The notes under the pieces are model-generated. The model was not told the DNA's origin. It made no database searches and was given only the letters and a program-made list of their open reading frames with translations. Shown here piece by piece: positions 40,189 to 49,411 of a stretch of 64,000 nt of DNA. Positions within the stretch are counted from its first letter, which is position 1. The number at the start of each line of letters is the position of its first letter. This stretch comes from Micromonospora thermarum (lineage in GTDB: Bacteria > Actinomycetota > Actinomycetes > Mycobacteriales > Micromonosporaceae). The translations under genes were made by a program, and so were the position numbers. Location of the stretch: NCBI RefSeq assembly GCF_012034245.1, contig NZ_JAATEO010000028.1:1-64000 (forward strand). Reading direction: 5' to 3'.

Positions 40189-42575
40189 CCGGCCACCGTG
40201 AACCGCCGGGCACCCATGCCGTGCCGGATCTGCGGCTCGCCGGCCTGGCCGTCGCCGCGTGGCTCGCGGCGCTGGCCGGGCTGCACCTGGATGCCCGGAC
40301 GACGCTCCTCGTCGCACTGGTCGCCGCCGTGGCGGCCGGCGTCGGCGCGCTGCACCTGCTCGGCCACCTGGGGCGGCCGGCGGCCGCGCCCGTGCGCCGT
40401 CACGGCTGGATCGCCGTCGCCGTGCTCCTCGGCGTGGTGTGCGGGGCGAGCGCCACCGCCGCGCGGGTCGCCGTACGGGACGCGCCGCCGATCCGCGCGC
40501 TCGTCGACGCCGGCGCCACCGTCACCGCCGACCTGGTCGTCCGTGACGACCCGCGAGCGGTACGCGGCGTCCCCGGACGTCCCGCGATGTTCCTGGTCCC
40601 GGTGGAGTCGACCCGCTTCATCGGGCCGGACGGTCGTAGCGTCGAGGCGCGGGTGCGCGTTCTCGTCCTCGCCACCGATTCGGCCTGGCGAGGGCTGCTA
40701 CCCGGGCAGCGGCTGACCGCCGACGGCCGACTGTCCGCTCCCCGTGGCGGTGACCTGACCGCCGCCGTCCTCCGGTCGGCGCGGCCTCCGGGCGAGCACG
40801 GCGCACCGCCGACGTCCCAGCGGGCCGCCGGCGCGCTACGCACCGGTCTCCAGGACGCCTGCGACCCGCTGCCGGACGAGCAGGGCGGCCTGCTGCCCGG
40901 GCTCGTGGTGGGTGACACGAGCCGGTTGCCGCCCATGGTGGAGGAGGACTTCCTCGCCACCGGGATGACGCACCTCACGGCCGTCTCCGGATCCAACGTG
41001 GCGATCATCGTCGGTGCGGTGCTGCTGCTCGCCCGCTGGGCTCGGGCGGGTCCCTGGCTCGCCGCCGGTCTCTGCGGGGTCGCGCTGGTCGGCTTCGTGA
41101 TTCTGGTCCGCCCGTCGCCCAGCGTGGTCCGGGCGGCCACGATGGGAGCGATCGGGCTCGCCGCGTTGGCGGCCGGCCGGCCCCGGGCGGCGCTGCCCGC
41201 GCTGGCCGCGGCGGTGACCGTACTGGTGCTCCTCGACCCCGAACTGGCCGGTGACGCCGGCTTCGCGCTCTCCGTGCTCGCCACCGGCGGGCTGCTGCTG
41301 CTCGCCCCGCGGTGGCGGGACGCGCTGCGCCGCCGCCGGGTGCCGGCCGGCGTCGCCGAGGCGGTGGCGGTGCCGGCCGCCGCGCAGCTCGCCTGCGCAC
41401 CGGTCGTGGCGGGGATCTCCGGCACCGTCAGCCTGGTGGCCGTCCCGGCGAACCTGCTGGCGGTGCCCGCCATCGCGCCCGCCACGGTGCTCGGCGTGGT
41501 GGCGGCGGCGCTCTCGCCGCTCTGGCCGGCCGGGGCCGGGTTCCTCGCGTGGCTGGGAAGCTGGCCGGCGTGGTGGCTGGTCACCGTCGCGCACCACGGG
41601 GCGCGCGTACCCGCGGGGACGCTGCCGTGGCCCGACGGCCTGGCCGGGGCGCTGCTGCTGTCCGGTCTGACCCTGGCGCTGCTGACGGCCGCCCGGCGTC
41701 GGGTCGTCCGTCAACTGGTGGCCGTGGTGGTCGTCGCCGCCGTGCTCGGTGCGCTACCGGTGCGGCTGGTGGCGTCCGGGTGGCCACCGGCCGGCTGGGT
41801 GGTCGCCGCGTGCGCGGTCGGGCAGGGCGACGCGGTGGTGCTGCCGGTCGGGCCGGGTCGGGCGGTGGTGGTGGACGCCGGGCCCGATCCCGGCGCGGCC
41901 GACCGCTGCCTGCGCGGGCTCGGCGTCCGGGAGGTGCCGCTGCTCGTGGTCAGCCACTTCCACGTCGACCACACCGGCGGTGTCGCGGGCGTGTTCCGGG
42001 GGCGCCGCGTCACCGCCGTCCTGACCCCGTCGTGGCCCGACCCGGCGACCGGGCGGGACCAGGTGCGGGCGGAGGCCGCAGCCAATTCGGCCGACCTGCT
42101 GTCCGCCTCGGCCGGCTGGCGCTACCGGGCCGGCGGGGTCGAGCTGACCGTGGTGGGGCCGCCCTACCCGCTGCGCGGCACCCGGTCGGACCCGAACAAC
42201 AACTCGCTGGTGCTGCTCGCCACGGTCGGCGGGGTGCGGATCCTGCTCGCCGGCGACGCGGAGACGGAGGAGCAGCGGGCCCTGCTCGACCGCCCTCCGC
42301 CGGGCGGGCTCCGGGCGCACGTGCTGAAGGTCGCTCACCACGGGTCGGCGTACCAGGATCCAGCCTTCCTCGACGCGGTCCGACCGGCGGTCGCCCTCGT
42401 CCCGGTCGGGACGGGCAACACGTACGGGCACCCGAACCCGGCGGTGCTGGGCCGCCTCGCGCGGGGCGGTGCGCGGGTGCTGCGTACCGACGTCGACGGT
42501 GACGTGGCGGCCGTGGTTCGGCCGTCGGGTCTCGCCGTCGTCGTGCGGGGGAACCGGCTTCGGCCTCCCACCTAG
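40185..42575 (+). CDS. comEC: ComEC/Rec2 DNA-uptake channel
   Basis: A 796-residue inner-membrane protein that passes single-stranded DNA into the cell. It has an N-terminal hydrophobic region with DUF4131-like part (to ~220), the competence domain with many helices (about 235-520, including DFLATGMTHLTAVSGSN) and a C-terminal metallo-beta-lactamase-fold domain with H591-x-H593-x-D595-H596 (SHFHVDHTGG) and a later KVAHHGS. All three parts are intact, so a working channel is possible even though competence is not documented for most actinomycetes. It is coupled to comEA and followed by a foreign-looking fragment before holA. Confidence 0.95.
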   Translation: MTGHREPPGTHAVPDLRLAGLAVAAWLAALAGLHLDARTTLLVALVAAVAAGVGALHLLGHLGRPAAAPVRRHGWIAVAVLLGVVCGASATAARVAVRDAPPIRALVDAGATVTADLVVRDDPRAVRGVPGRPAMFLVPVESTRFIGPDGRSVEARVRVLVLATDSAWRGLLPGQRLTADGRLSAPRGGDLTAAVLRSARPPGEHGAPPTSQRAAGALRTGLQDACDPLPDEQGGLLPGLVVGDTSRLPPMVEEDFLATGMTHLTAVSGSNVAIIVGAVLLLARWARAGPWLAAGLCGVALVGFVILVRPSPSVVRAATMGAIGLAALAAGRPRAALPALAAAVTVLVLLDPELAGDAGFALSVLATGGLLLLAPRWRDALRRRRVPAGVAEAVAVPAAAQLACAPVVAGISGTVSLVAVPANLLAVPAIAPATVLGVVAAALSPLWPAGAGFLAWLGSWPAWWLVTVAHHGARVPAGTLPWPDGLAGALLLSGLTLALLTAARRRVVRQLVAVVVVAAVLGALPVRLVASGWPPAGWVVAACAVGQGDAVVLPVGPGRAVVVDAGPDPGAADRCLRGLGVREVPLLVVSHFHVDHTGGVAGVFRGRRVTAVLTPSWPDPATGRDQVRAEAAANSADLLSASAGWRYRAGGVELTVVGPPYPLRGTRSDPNNNSLVLLATVGGVRILLAGDAETEEQRALLDRPPPGGLRAHVLKVAHHGSAYQDPAFLDAVRPAVALVPVGTGNTYGHPNPAVLGRLARGGARVLRTDVDGDVAAVVRPSGLAVVVRGNRLRPPT

Positions 42576-42609
42576 CGCGACGTCACGGCCCGTCCACGGC
42601 GGGCCGGAC

Positions 42610-42918
42610 AACGCGCAGTTCGACTACCGGCTACCGGAGGCACTTGCCGGCCATCCCCGGAGCCAGACCAACTTCGCCGTGCCCTACCCGACGGCGTGCA
42701 GTCCGCAGGCCTGGGCCAGCGGAGTCCCGATCGTGCTCGCCCGAGCCTTGCTCGGAGCGGAGCCCGTCGGCGGGAAAATGACCCTTGACCCTCATATTCC
42801 GGCTGAGATCGGCCGGATAATCGTCGACCGACTCAACGCCTTCGGCCGCTTCTGGGACATCGATGCAGTGGGTGCAACCGGCACCATTCGCCCATCGCGG
42901 GAGGCAGGGCCGCAGTGA
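42610..42918 (+). pseudogene. Amylo-alpha-1,6-glucosidase (debranching) C-terminal fragment
   Basis: About 100 residues read DNAQFDYRLPEALAGHPRS and then VPYPTACSPQAWASGVPIVL, the signature of the C-terminal catalytic end of bacterial glycogen debranching/GH15-like amylo-1,6-glucosidases. The 500-plus residues that should precede it are absent and there is no start codon or SD. It stops at TGA 42916-42918. Base composition in 42770-42880 is noticeably more AT-rich than the neighbours. It lies between comEC and holA, which are normally adjacent, so it is an inserted leftover. The next 240 bases (42919-43157) hold no recognisable gene. Confidence 0.72.
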
Positions 42919-43157
42919 CGCGGGCCGGTGGTGACAGAGACCGACGTGGGGCGACGGCCGGGGCGTGGAGCAGGCGGCCGAACTCCGCGGTGGTCGACAC
43001 GGCGGACCGGATCACGCCGCACCCGCATCGAAGGGTTTGTTGCCGGAATTGCGATGACCGGAGATAAATGTCGGGATTTGCGCTGAGTGCGGGGTCCGCC
43101 ATCGGAGTCCGGACGACCAGGCTGGCACCGGCGGCCGACCGTGCGAATATGGGCGGC

Positions 43158-44129
43158 GTGACCGCCGCCAGCCTCGCTCCCATTGTGCTCGTCCTCGGCG
43201 ACGAGGAGCTGCTCGCCACGCGCGCGGTCACCGAGACGATCGCCCGCGCCCGCGGCATGGACCCCGACGTGGACGTCCGCGAGTACCAGGCCGGCTCGTT
43301 GACCGTCGGCGAGATCGCGGAGATGCTCAGCCCGTCCCTCTTCGGCGGGCGGCGACTGCTCGTCCTGCGGTCCGGCCAGGACGCACGCAAGGATCTGACG
43401 ACCGCGCTGCTTGCGTACGCGAAGAACCCCGACCCGGACGTGCACCTGGTCGTGCTCCACCTGGGCGGCGCCAAGGGCAAGGCCTTCGCGGACGGTCTGA
43501 AGGCGGCCGGCGCGACCGTCGTCCCGGCGGTCAAGCTGAAGGGGCACCGCGAGCGGGTGGCGTTCGTACGGGACGAGATCCGCCGGGCCGGCGGCCGGTG
43601 CACCGACGACGCCGCCGAGGCGCTCATCGCGGCGGTCGGCACCGATCTGCGCGAGCTGGCCGCCGCCTGCTCCCAGCTGATGGCCGACACCGACGGGAAG
43701 ATCAGCCCCGACACGGTGGCCCGCTACTACCGCGGTCGGGTCGAGGTGAGCGGCTTCACGGTCGCCGACGCCACGATGGTGGGGGACGTGCCGGCCGCGC
43801 TGGAGGCGCTGCGCTGGGCGCTGCACGTCGGCGTGGACCCGGTGCCGATCGCGGACGCCCTCGCCGACGGCGTACGCACGGTGGCGCGGGTCGCCTCCGC
43901 CGGGCGGGGCAGCCCGTACCAGTTGGCGAGCACCCTGGGCATGCCGGCGTGGAAGATCGAGCGGGCGCAGCGGCAGGCGCGGGGCTGGACACCGGAGGGG
44001 CTCGTCCACGCCATGCAGGCCGCCGCCGAGTGCAACGCGGCGGTGAAGGGCGGCTCCGACGACCGGGCGTACGCCCTCGAGAAGGCCGTCTTCTCGGTCG
44101 CGGCCGCGCGGCAGGGTGGCGCCCGGTGA
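43158..44129 (+). CDS. holA: DNA polymerase III subunit delta
   Basis: Clamp-loader subunit that opens the sliding clamp. The 323-residue protein starts with the APIVLVLGDEELL strand-P-loop remnant, has the SPSLFGGRRLLVLRSG and KGHRERVAFVRDEI segments, and ends with the typical helical collar region (WKIERAQRQARGWTPEGL). GTG at 43158 is used; an ATG 9 bases upstream is also possible, and no clear SD exists for either. Its stop overlaps the next GTG. Position after comEC is standard apart from the inserted fragment. Confidence 0.94.
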   Translation: MTAASLAPIVLVLGDEELLATRAVTETIARARGMDPDVDVREYQAGSLTVGEIAEMLSPSLFGGRRLLVLRSGQDARKDLTTALLAYAKNPDPDVHLVVLHLGGAKGKAFADGLKAAGATVVPAVKLKGHRERVAFVRDEIRRAGGRCTDDAAEALIAAVGTDLRELAAACSQLMADTDGKISPDTVARYYRGRVEVSGFTVADATMVGDVPAALEALRWALHVGVDPVPIADALADGVRTVARVASAGRGSPYQLASTLGMPAWKIERAQRQARGWTPEGLVHAMQAAAECNAAVKGGSDDRAYALEKAVFSVAAARQGGAR

Positions 44130-44566
44130 CCGGAGCCACCCGCGGGACGTGGGCCACCGTGGTGGCCGACGAGGAGCGCTACCGGCCGCTCTACGCCCGC
44201 GTCCTCGGGTTGCGGTTCGTCAACCCCGGTGGCGTGCTCTGCTTCATCTTCTTCGAGGGCTCCGTCGCCCTCGCCACGCTGCTCGCCCTCGCCGAGCTGG
44301 TCACCTGGTGGGCCGTGCTGGTCCTGCCCGCGACGGTCGCGGTGATGGTGAAGCTCAACGACCTGGTGGCGGCCCGGGTCGTCCGTTCCGCGGCGCTCGT
44401 GCCCGAGCAGGAGCGGGACCGCTTCCGGCGGCAGATGGAACCGGCGGTCGGCACCGCCCGCGTCGACTGGATCCGGCACAGCGTGCCCGGCGTCGTCGTC
44501 TCGTCCACGCCGGAGGAGCCCCTGCCGCCCTCGCTACGCGAACCGACATCCCCACCCGCACCCTGA
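44126..44566 (+). CDS. Hypothetical two-helix membrane protein (146 aa)
   Basis: No family recognised. Two adjacent hydrophobic segments (about 38-56 and 60-80: LCFIFFEGSVALATLLALAELV and WWAVLVLPATVAVMVKL) are followed by a basic cytoplasmic region with RFRRQMEPAVG and a Pro-rich tail. GTG at 44126 overlaps the holA stop (GTGA), so it is co-translated with holA. It converges with rpsT across a strong hairpin. Similar small proteins follow holA in related genomes as far as I recall, but no function is known. Confidence 0.75.
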   Translation: MTGATRGTWATVVADEERYRPLYARVLGLRFVNPGGVLCFIFFEGSVALATLLALAELVTWWAVLVLPATVAVMVKLNDLVAARVVRSAALVPEQERDRFRRQMEPAVGTARVDWIRHSVPGVVVSSTPEEPLPPSLREPTSPPAP

Positions 44567-44669
44567 CCGGCACCGCGGAAGACGGAGCGCGGCTCGCGCC
44601 ACGCGCTGAGATCTCGGGGCACGGTGATCCGGTGGCGCGGTTCGCGCCCTGGGCGCGGGTGCGGACAGG

Positions 44670-44702
44670 CGGAAGCCCCGGGCGGGTCGCCCGGGGCTTC
44701 CG
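44670..44702. terminator. Bidirectional terminator between the holA operon and rpsT
   Basis: A 15-bp stem (44670-44684 with 44688-44702) and a 3-nt loop ggt lie 22 bases past the rpsT stop on the minus strand and about 100 bases past the + strand operon. Confidence 0.88.
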
Positions 44703-44723
44703 GTCAGGTCTTCAGGCGCCGCG

Positions 44724-44990
44724 TCAGGCGGAGAAGGACGCCACGCGCTTGGCGATGGCGGACTTGCGGTTCGCGGCCTGGTTGGCGTGGATCACGCCCT
44801 TGCTGGCGGCCTTGTCCAGCTTGCGGGTCGCCTCCCGCATGAGGACGGTGGCCTGCTCGACGTCGCCGGACTCGGCGGCCTCGTGGAACTTGCGGATGGC
44901 GGTCTTCAGCGACGACTTGACCGACTTGTTACGCAGCCGGCGCTTCTCGTTCTGCCGGTTGCGCTTGATCTGGGACTTGATGTTCGCCAC
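44724..44990 (-). CDS. rpsT: 30S ribosomal protein S20
   Basis: Primary-binding small-subunit protein. The 88-residue sequence is typical: ANIKSQIKRNRQNEKRRLRNK start, helical middle and the end ANQAANRKSAIAKRV. GTG at 44990 is the family start; an upstream in-frame ATG adds a short tail that no S20 has. It is transcribed alone toward the terminator, opposite to holA, as in most actinobacteria. Confidence 0.98.
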   Translation of the reverse strand: MANIKSQIKRNRQNEKRRLRNKSVKSSLKTAIRKFHEAAESGDVEQATVLMREATRKLDKAASKGVIHANQAANRKSAIAKRVASFSA

Positions 44991-45319
44991 GCGACAGCCT
45001 CGTCTTGATAGCTCGGGTTGGTCTGCTTCCACGCGCCGCGAGCATGCGTCATCGCTGCGCGAAGAGCCAGGTTACCAGGTCGCCTGGGGACGGGCCAAAA
45101 CGGCCTCCCGGCCACTCGTGCCGGTCGGCGTTCGGGGCGCCACGACAACGCCGGCTCAGACGTGCACCAAGGACGCGGGCACCAGCGGCGACCACGCCCG
45201 GCAGGGCCGGCACGGGAAGGGGCGTCACGCCAGGTCATTACGCACGGGCGGTTCTCGTCGCACCGAGGTGACCAGGCGCCGGCGGTCACGCCACCCCGAG
45301 GTGACCGGGCGCGGACGGC
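44991..45319. other. Gene-free spacer upstream of rpsT
   Basis: About 330 bases without a supportable gene. It must hold the rpsT promoter, but no -10/-35 pair stands out. A 21-base region is repeated imperfectly (cgaggtgacc followed by ggcgc at 45263 and 45296). No tRNA or structured RNA was recognised. Confidence 0.5.
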
Positions 45320-46474
45320 TCACGTCCAGCCCTGGCGGCGGGCGAGCCAGGCCAGCGCCTGCTCGCCGCTGCGGCGCTGGTGGACCGGCAGCCGCTCGGT
45401 CGCGGTCGGCGACGTGATCGACTCCGTGGTGAGGAAGTAGCCGGCCAGGGCGGCCAGCGTGACGTCCAGGGCGTCCGGCGGTGCGTCGGCGGCGGCCGGG
45501 TGCGCCGCGAAGGCGGCATCCAGCCCCGCGGCGGCGCCGGGAACGAGCGCCCCGCCAGCGGGAGCGAGCGCCTCCGTCCGGCCGCCGGCGGCGAGCGCCC
45601 CGCCAGCGGGAACGACCGAGTCCGTCCCGCCGCCAGCAGCGAGCGCCTCCGGCCCGGACACGACCGCCTCTGGCCCGGACACGACCGCCTCCGGCCCGGA
45701 CACGACCGCCTCCGGCCCGTCGGCGTAGCCGCCGAGGAGCAGGGTGGCCAGGTCGAACCAGGCCGGCCCGTGGCAGAGCCAGGTCCAGTCGCACAACCAC
45801 GCCCGCCCGTCCGCGTCGAGCAGGACGTTGTCGGGGCGCAGGTCGCCGTGGATCAGGCCGGTCGCCCCGGCGGCGTAGACCGGGAGGCGGGACTCCAGCG
45901 CGACCAGCTCGGGCAGCCGCCGCTCCAGGTGGGCGGGGAGCGCCGGCGCCGGCTCCCGGCCCGCCGCCACGTCACCCCAGCGGAGGATGTCGTCGCGGGC
46001 CAGGTCGGCCAGGTGGGGCGGGTCGAGCGCGGCGAGGTCCGCGGGCGGCTCGGCCAGTGCGGCGGCGACGGCCGCGTACGTGGCCAGCGTCGTCGCCAGC
46101 TCCGCCGGTTCCCAGGGCCGCCGGGGCGGGTGCCCGTCGACCACGTCCAGGCCGAGCGCGAACCAGCCCGCCTCGTGCAGCGTCCAGCGCGGGCTGGGTG
46201 CCGGTACCCCCGGCGGGAGCCGGTCGAGGACGGCGGCCTCCCGCGCGTACCAGTCGGTCAGGTGGGAAGTCCCGGGCGCGGCCTTGACGAAGACCCGCCC
46301 GCCGTCGGCGGCGGTCAGCACCCCGGCGAACCCGCGGGTGAAGCCGTCGGCGGCGGCGGTGGCCCCGACCACCGGGGCGCCGAGCCGGTCGGCGAGCGCG
46401 GCCCGCAGGCCGACCGGCAGCTCCGACCACCCGGGCCGGCGGGCGGTCGTCGGGTACGGCGGTGAGCTGGTCAC
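45320..46474 (-). CDS. Aminoglycoside-phosphotransferase-family protein
   Basis: A 384-residue kinase-fold protein. The Brenner motif IHGDLRPDNVLL supplies the catalytic Asp and Asn, and CDWTWLCHGPAWFD supplies the Mg-binding Asp. The N-terminal nucleotide-binding part (TRGFAGVLTAADGGRVFVKA) is complete. Between about residues 265 and 330 there is an inserted low-complexity stretch made by a 21-bp tandem repeat (GPEAVVS). GTG at 46474 is used because the sequence fits from TSSPPYP; a GTG at 46495 is also possible. The substrate is unknown; resistance activity should not be assumed. Confidence 0.85.
   Translation of the reverse strand: MTSSPPYPTTARRPGWSELPVGLRAALADRLGAPVVGATAAADGFTRGFAGVLTAADGGRVFVKAAPGTSHLTDWYAREAAVLDRLPPGVPAPSPRWTLHEAGWFALGLDVVDGHPPRRPWEPAELATTLATYAAVAAALAEPPADLAALDPPHLADLARDDILRWGDVAAGREPAPALPAHLERRLPELVALESRLPVYAAGATGLIHGDLRPDNVLLDADGRAWLCDWTWLCHGPAWFDLATLLLGGYADGPEAVVSGPEAVVSGPEAVVSGPEALAAGGGTDSVVPAGGALAAGGRTEALAPAGGALVPGAAAGLDAAFAAHPAAADAPPDALDVTLAALAGYFLTTESITSPTATERLPVHQRRSGEQALAWLARRQGWT
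45646..45720. repeat. 21-bp tandem repeat inside the phosphotransferase gene
   Basis: Units start at 45646, 45667, 45688 and 45709 (the last is partial). On the minus strand they encode GPEAVVS repeated. A single base differs between units (gcctct versus gcctcc), pointing to recent expansion. Confidence 0.9.
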
Positions 46475-46513
46475 CCCTTCAGTGTCGTACGTCACGGCGA
46501 TACTGCCCGGGTA

Positions 46514-46768
46514 ATTGGGACCGATGACTTCTGGGCGCTGGTCGAGGCGTCGGCGACCGCCACCGGCGACCCGGAGGACCGGCTGGCCTGGCTGGACGAC
46601 GCGGTGGCGGCGCACGGGAGGGTCCTGAGCAGCAGCCCGGACCCGGCCGGCGAGCCGTGGGATCTCGACGACCCGGCCGAGCTGCGGCGGCGCTACCCGC
46701 GGCTCGCCGTGCTGTTCCCGCTGCCCGTCGGGGGCGACGTGGCGGTCTGGGAGACTGCCAGGCCATGA
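46514..46768 (+). pseudogene. DUF4240 gene with internal deletion and no normal start
   Basis: The frame reads GTDDFWALVEASATATGDPEDRLAWL and then directly AHGRVLSSSPDPAGEPWDLDD and ends at TGA 46766-46768. The intact DUF4240 protein next door (46765-47301) has about 110 more residues between these blocks, including the LWGAAYLINGG core, so here the core has been removed in frame. The expected ATG before GTDDFW is ATT (46514-46516), and no other start is available. The stop overlaps the next gene's ATG (ATGA), showing the two were a tandem pair. So it is a remnant, although a small product from ATT cannot be ruled out. Confidence 0.7.
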
Positions 46769-47301
46769 GGACCGACGACTTCTGGCAGCTGATCGACCAG
46801 GCCCGCGCCGGGGGCGGGGGAGAGCCGCACGCGGTCGCCGCCCGGGCGGTGGCCCTGCTCGCGCGGCGGGATCCGGAGGAGATCGTCGGGTACGCGCGCC
46901 ACCAGGCCCGCGTGCTGGCCGCGTCGCACCGGGTTGACCTGTGGGGTGCGGCGTACCTGATCAACGGCGGCGTCTCCGACGACGGCTTTCACCACTTCCG
47001 AGGCTGGCTGATGGCCCAGGGGCGAGCGGTCTTCGCCCGGGCGGTCGCCGATCCGGACTCGCTGGCCGAGGTGCCCCAGGTGCGCGCCGCGTCGCTCTCC
47101 GGGGAGGAGTTCGCCTGCGAGGAGATGCTGACGGTGCCGTGGGACGCGTACCGGAAGGCGACCGCGGCCGACCTGCCGGCGGACCGTGATCCGGTCCCGG
47201 TGCCGGACCTGAACGACTTCTGGGACTTCGACGACGAGGACGAGGCCCGCCGCCGGCTGCCGAAGCTCGCCGCCCTGTTCGTGGAGCCGCCCGGCGAGTG
47301 A
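46765..47301 (+). CDS. DUF4240 domain protein
   Basis: A 178-residue soluble protein beginning MRTDDFWQLIDQARAGG, with the central LWGAAYLINGGVSDDGFHHFRGWLMAQGRAVFARAVADPDSL block typical of DUF4240 and an acidic C-terminus (LNDFWDFDDEDEARRRLPKL). Function unknown; the family is often annotated as polymorphic-toxin immunity-like or as housekeeping of unknown role, and nothing here decides. ATG at 46765 overlaps the stop of the broken paralogue upstream. About 230 bases of GC-rich spacer separate it from lepA. Confidence 0.88.
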   Translation: MRTDDFWQLIDQARAGGGGEPHAVAARAVALLARRDPEEIVGYARHQARVLAASHRVDLWGAAYLINGGVSDDGFHHFRGWLMAQGRAVFARAVADPDSLAEVPQVRAASLSGEEFACEEMLTVPWDAYRKATAADLPADRDPVPVPDLNDFWDFDDEDEARRRLPKLAALFVEPPGE

Positions 47302-47533
47302 CGGCGGTTCGCCTCCCGGCGCCGCGCGCCGGCCGTCCGCCACAGCGCGCCGGCCACCGGCCGTCGTGAGGCCGGCCGCAGCAGCCGGGGCCGGCGGCTG
47401 CCTGCCGGCAGATGCGCGGGCCTGGCGGAGCGGGGTTCGCCCGCGCAGCGGGCGGGCGGGGGCGACGTGGGAGCATAGAGGGGGCCGGCGACGCGCCGGC
47501 CTGCTCAACGTCAGCCGACCAGAACGGACCGCT

Positions 47534-49411
47534 GTGCCACCGACGCTCGATCCCGGCGTGAACGCTCCTGGTGCCACCGACCCCGGGCGCATCAGGAACT
47601 TCTGCATCATCGCCCACATCGACCACGGGAAGTCGACCCTGGCCGACCGGATGCTGCAGCTCACCGGCGTGGTCGACCCCCGGCAGATGCGTGCGCAGTA
47701 CCTCGACCGGATGGACATCGAGCGCGAGCGCGGCATCACCATCAAGAGCCAGGCCGTCCGGATGCCGTGGACGATCCGGGAGGGCGCCCGGGCCGGCGAG
47801 AGCGCCGTGCTCAACATGATCGACACGCCGGGGCACGTCGACTTCACGTACGAGGTGTCGCGGTCGCTGGCCGCCTGCGAGGGTGCGATCCTGCTGGTCG
47901 ACGCAGCGCAGGGCATCGAGGCGCAGACTCTCGCCAACCTCTACCTGGCGCTCGAGAACGACCTGCACATCATCCCGGTGCTCAACAAGATCGACCTGCC
48001 GGCCGCGCAGCCGGAGAAGTACGCCGAGGAGCTCGCCCACCTCATCGGTGGCGACCCGGCGGACTGCATCCGGGTCTCCGGCAAGACCGGCGAGGGTGTG
48101 CCGCACCTGCTCGACGAGATCGTGCGGCAGTTCCAGCCGCCGGTCGGGGACGCCGAGGCGCCGGCCCGGGCGATGATCTTCGACTCGGTCTACGACGTCT
48201 ACCGGGGCGTGGTCACCTATGTCCGGGTGATCGACGGGCGGATCAGCGCCCGGGACCGGATCAAGATGATGTCCACCGGCGCCACCCACGAGCTGCTGGA
48301 GATCGGTGTCATCTCGCCGGAGATGGTGAAGGCCGACGCGCTCGGCGTCGGTGAGGTGGGCTACCTGATCACCGGTGTGAAGGACGTCCGGCAGTCCCGG
48401 GTCGGTGACACGGTCACCATCAACTCCCGGCCGGCGAGCGAGCCGCTCGGCGGCTACAAGGACCCGAAGCCGATGGTCTACTCGGGCCTCTATCCGATCG
48501 ACGGGTCCGACTACCCGAACCTGCGTGACGCGCTCGACAAGCTGAAGCTCAACGACGCCGCGCTGACGTACGAGCCGGAGACGTCGGGGGCGCTGGGCTT
48601 CGGCTTCCGCTGTGGCTTCCTCGGCCTGCTGCACCTGGAGATCATCCGGGAACGGCTGGAGCGGGAGTTCAATCTCGACCTGATCTCCACCGCGCCGAAC
48701 GTGGTCTACCGGGCCCTCCAGGAGGACGGCCAGGAGGTCGTGGTGACCAACCCCAGCGAGTACCCGACCGGCAAGATCGCCGAGGTGTACGAGCCGACCG
48801 TGCGGGCCACCGTCCTGACGCCGAACGACTACGTCGGTGCGGTGATGGAGCTGTGCCAGGGCCGCCGGGGCAACCTGCTCGGCATGGACTACCTGTCCGC
48901 CGACCGGGTGGAGCTGCGCTACACGCTGCCCCTCGCGGAGATCATCTTCGATTTCTTCGACCAGCTCAAGAGCCGCACCAAGGGGTACGCGTCGCTGGAC
49001 TACGAGCCCTCCGGCGAGCAGTCGTCGGACCTGGTGAAGGTCGACATCCTCCTGCACGGCGAGCCGGTCGACGCGTTCAGCGCGATCGTGCACAAGGACA
49101 AGGCGTACAACTACGGCACCAGCATCGCCGCGAAGCTGCGGAACCTCATCCCGCGCCAGCAGTTCGAGGTGCCGATCCAGGCGGCCATCGGCAGCCGGGT
49201 GATCGCCCGGGAGACCATCCGCGCGATCCGCAAGGACGTCCTCGCGAAGTGCTACGGCGGTGACATCAGCCGGAAGCGCAAGCTGCTGGAGAAGCAGAAG
49301 GAGGGCAAGAAGCGGATGAAGATGGTGGGCCGGGTGGAGGTTCCCCAGGAGGCCTTCATCGCCGCGCTCTCCTCCGACTCCGGCGACGGCAAGGCACCCG
49401 GCAAGAAGTGA
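47534..49411 (+). CDS. lepA: Elongation factor 4 (LepA)
   Basis: Ribosomal GTPase that helps translation under stress. The 625-residue protein has G1 AHIDHGKST at 27-35, the switch sequence ERERGITIKSQAV, G3 DTPGHVDF and G4 NKIDLP, followed by domains II-V and the LepA-specific C-terminal domain ending KKRMKMVGRVEVPQEAF. GTG at 47534 is used; GTG at 47558 is an alternative that keeps all motifs. No SD is evident. It is the usual gene near rpsT in actinobacteria, with the phosphotransferase and DUF4240 pair inserted between. Confidence 0.97.
   Translation: MPPTLDPGVNAPGATDPGRIRNFCIIAHIDHGKSTLADRMLQLTGVVDPRQMRAQYLDRMDIERERGITIKSQAVRMPWTIREGARAGESAVLNMIDTPGHVDFTYEVSRSLAACEGAILLVDAAQGIEAQTLANLYLALENDLHIIPVLNKIDLPAAQPEKYAEELAHLIGGDPADCIRVSGKTGEGVPHLLDEIVRQFQPPVGDAEAPARAMIFDSVYDVYRGVVTYVRVIDGRISARDRIKMMSTGATHELLEIGVISPEMVKADALGVGEVGYLITGVKDVRQSRVGDTVTINSRPASEPLGGYKDPKPMVYSGLYPIDGSDYPNLRDALDKLKLNDAALTYEPETSGALGFGFRCGFLGLLHLEIIRERLEREFNLDLISTAPNVVYRALQEDGQEVVVTNPSEYPTGKIAEVYEPTVRATVLTPNDYVGAVMELCQGRRGNLLGMDYLSADRVELRYTLPLAEIIFDFFDQLKSRTKGYASLDYEPSGEQSSDLVKVDILLHGEPVDAFSAIVHKDKAYNYGTSIAAKLRNLIPRQQFEVPIQAAIGSRVIARETIRAIRKDVLAKCYGGDISRKRKLLEKQKEGKKRMKMVGRVEVPQEAFIAALSSDSGDGKAPGKK

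Noticed and set aside
45263..45316. Imperfect direct repeat cgaggtgacc...ggcgc upstream of rpsT
   Set aside because: Only two imperfect copies, with no symmetry or link to a promoter that I can support.
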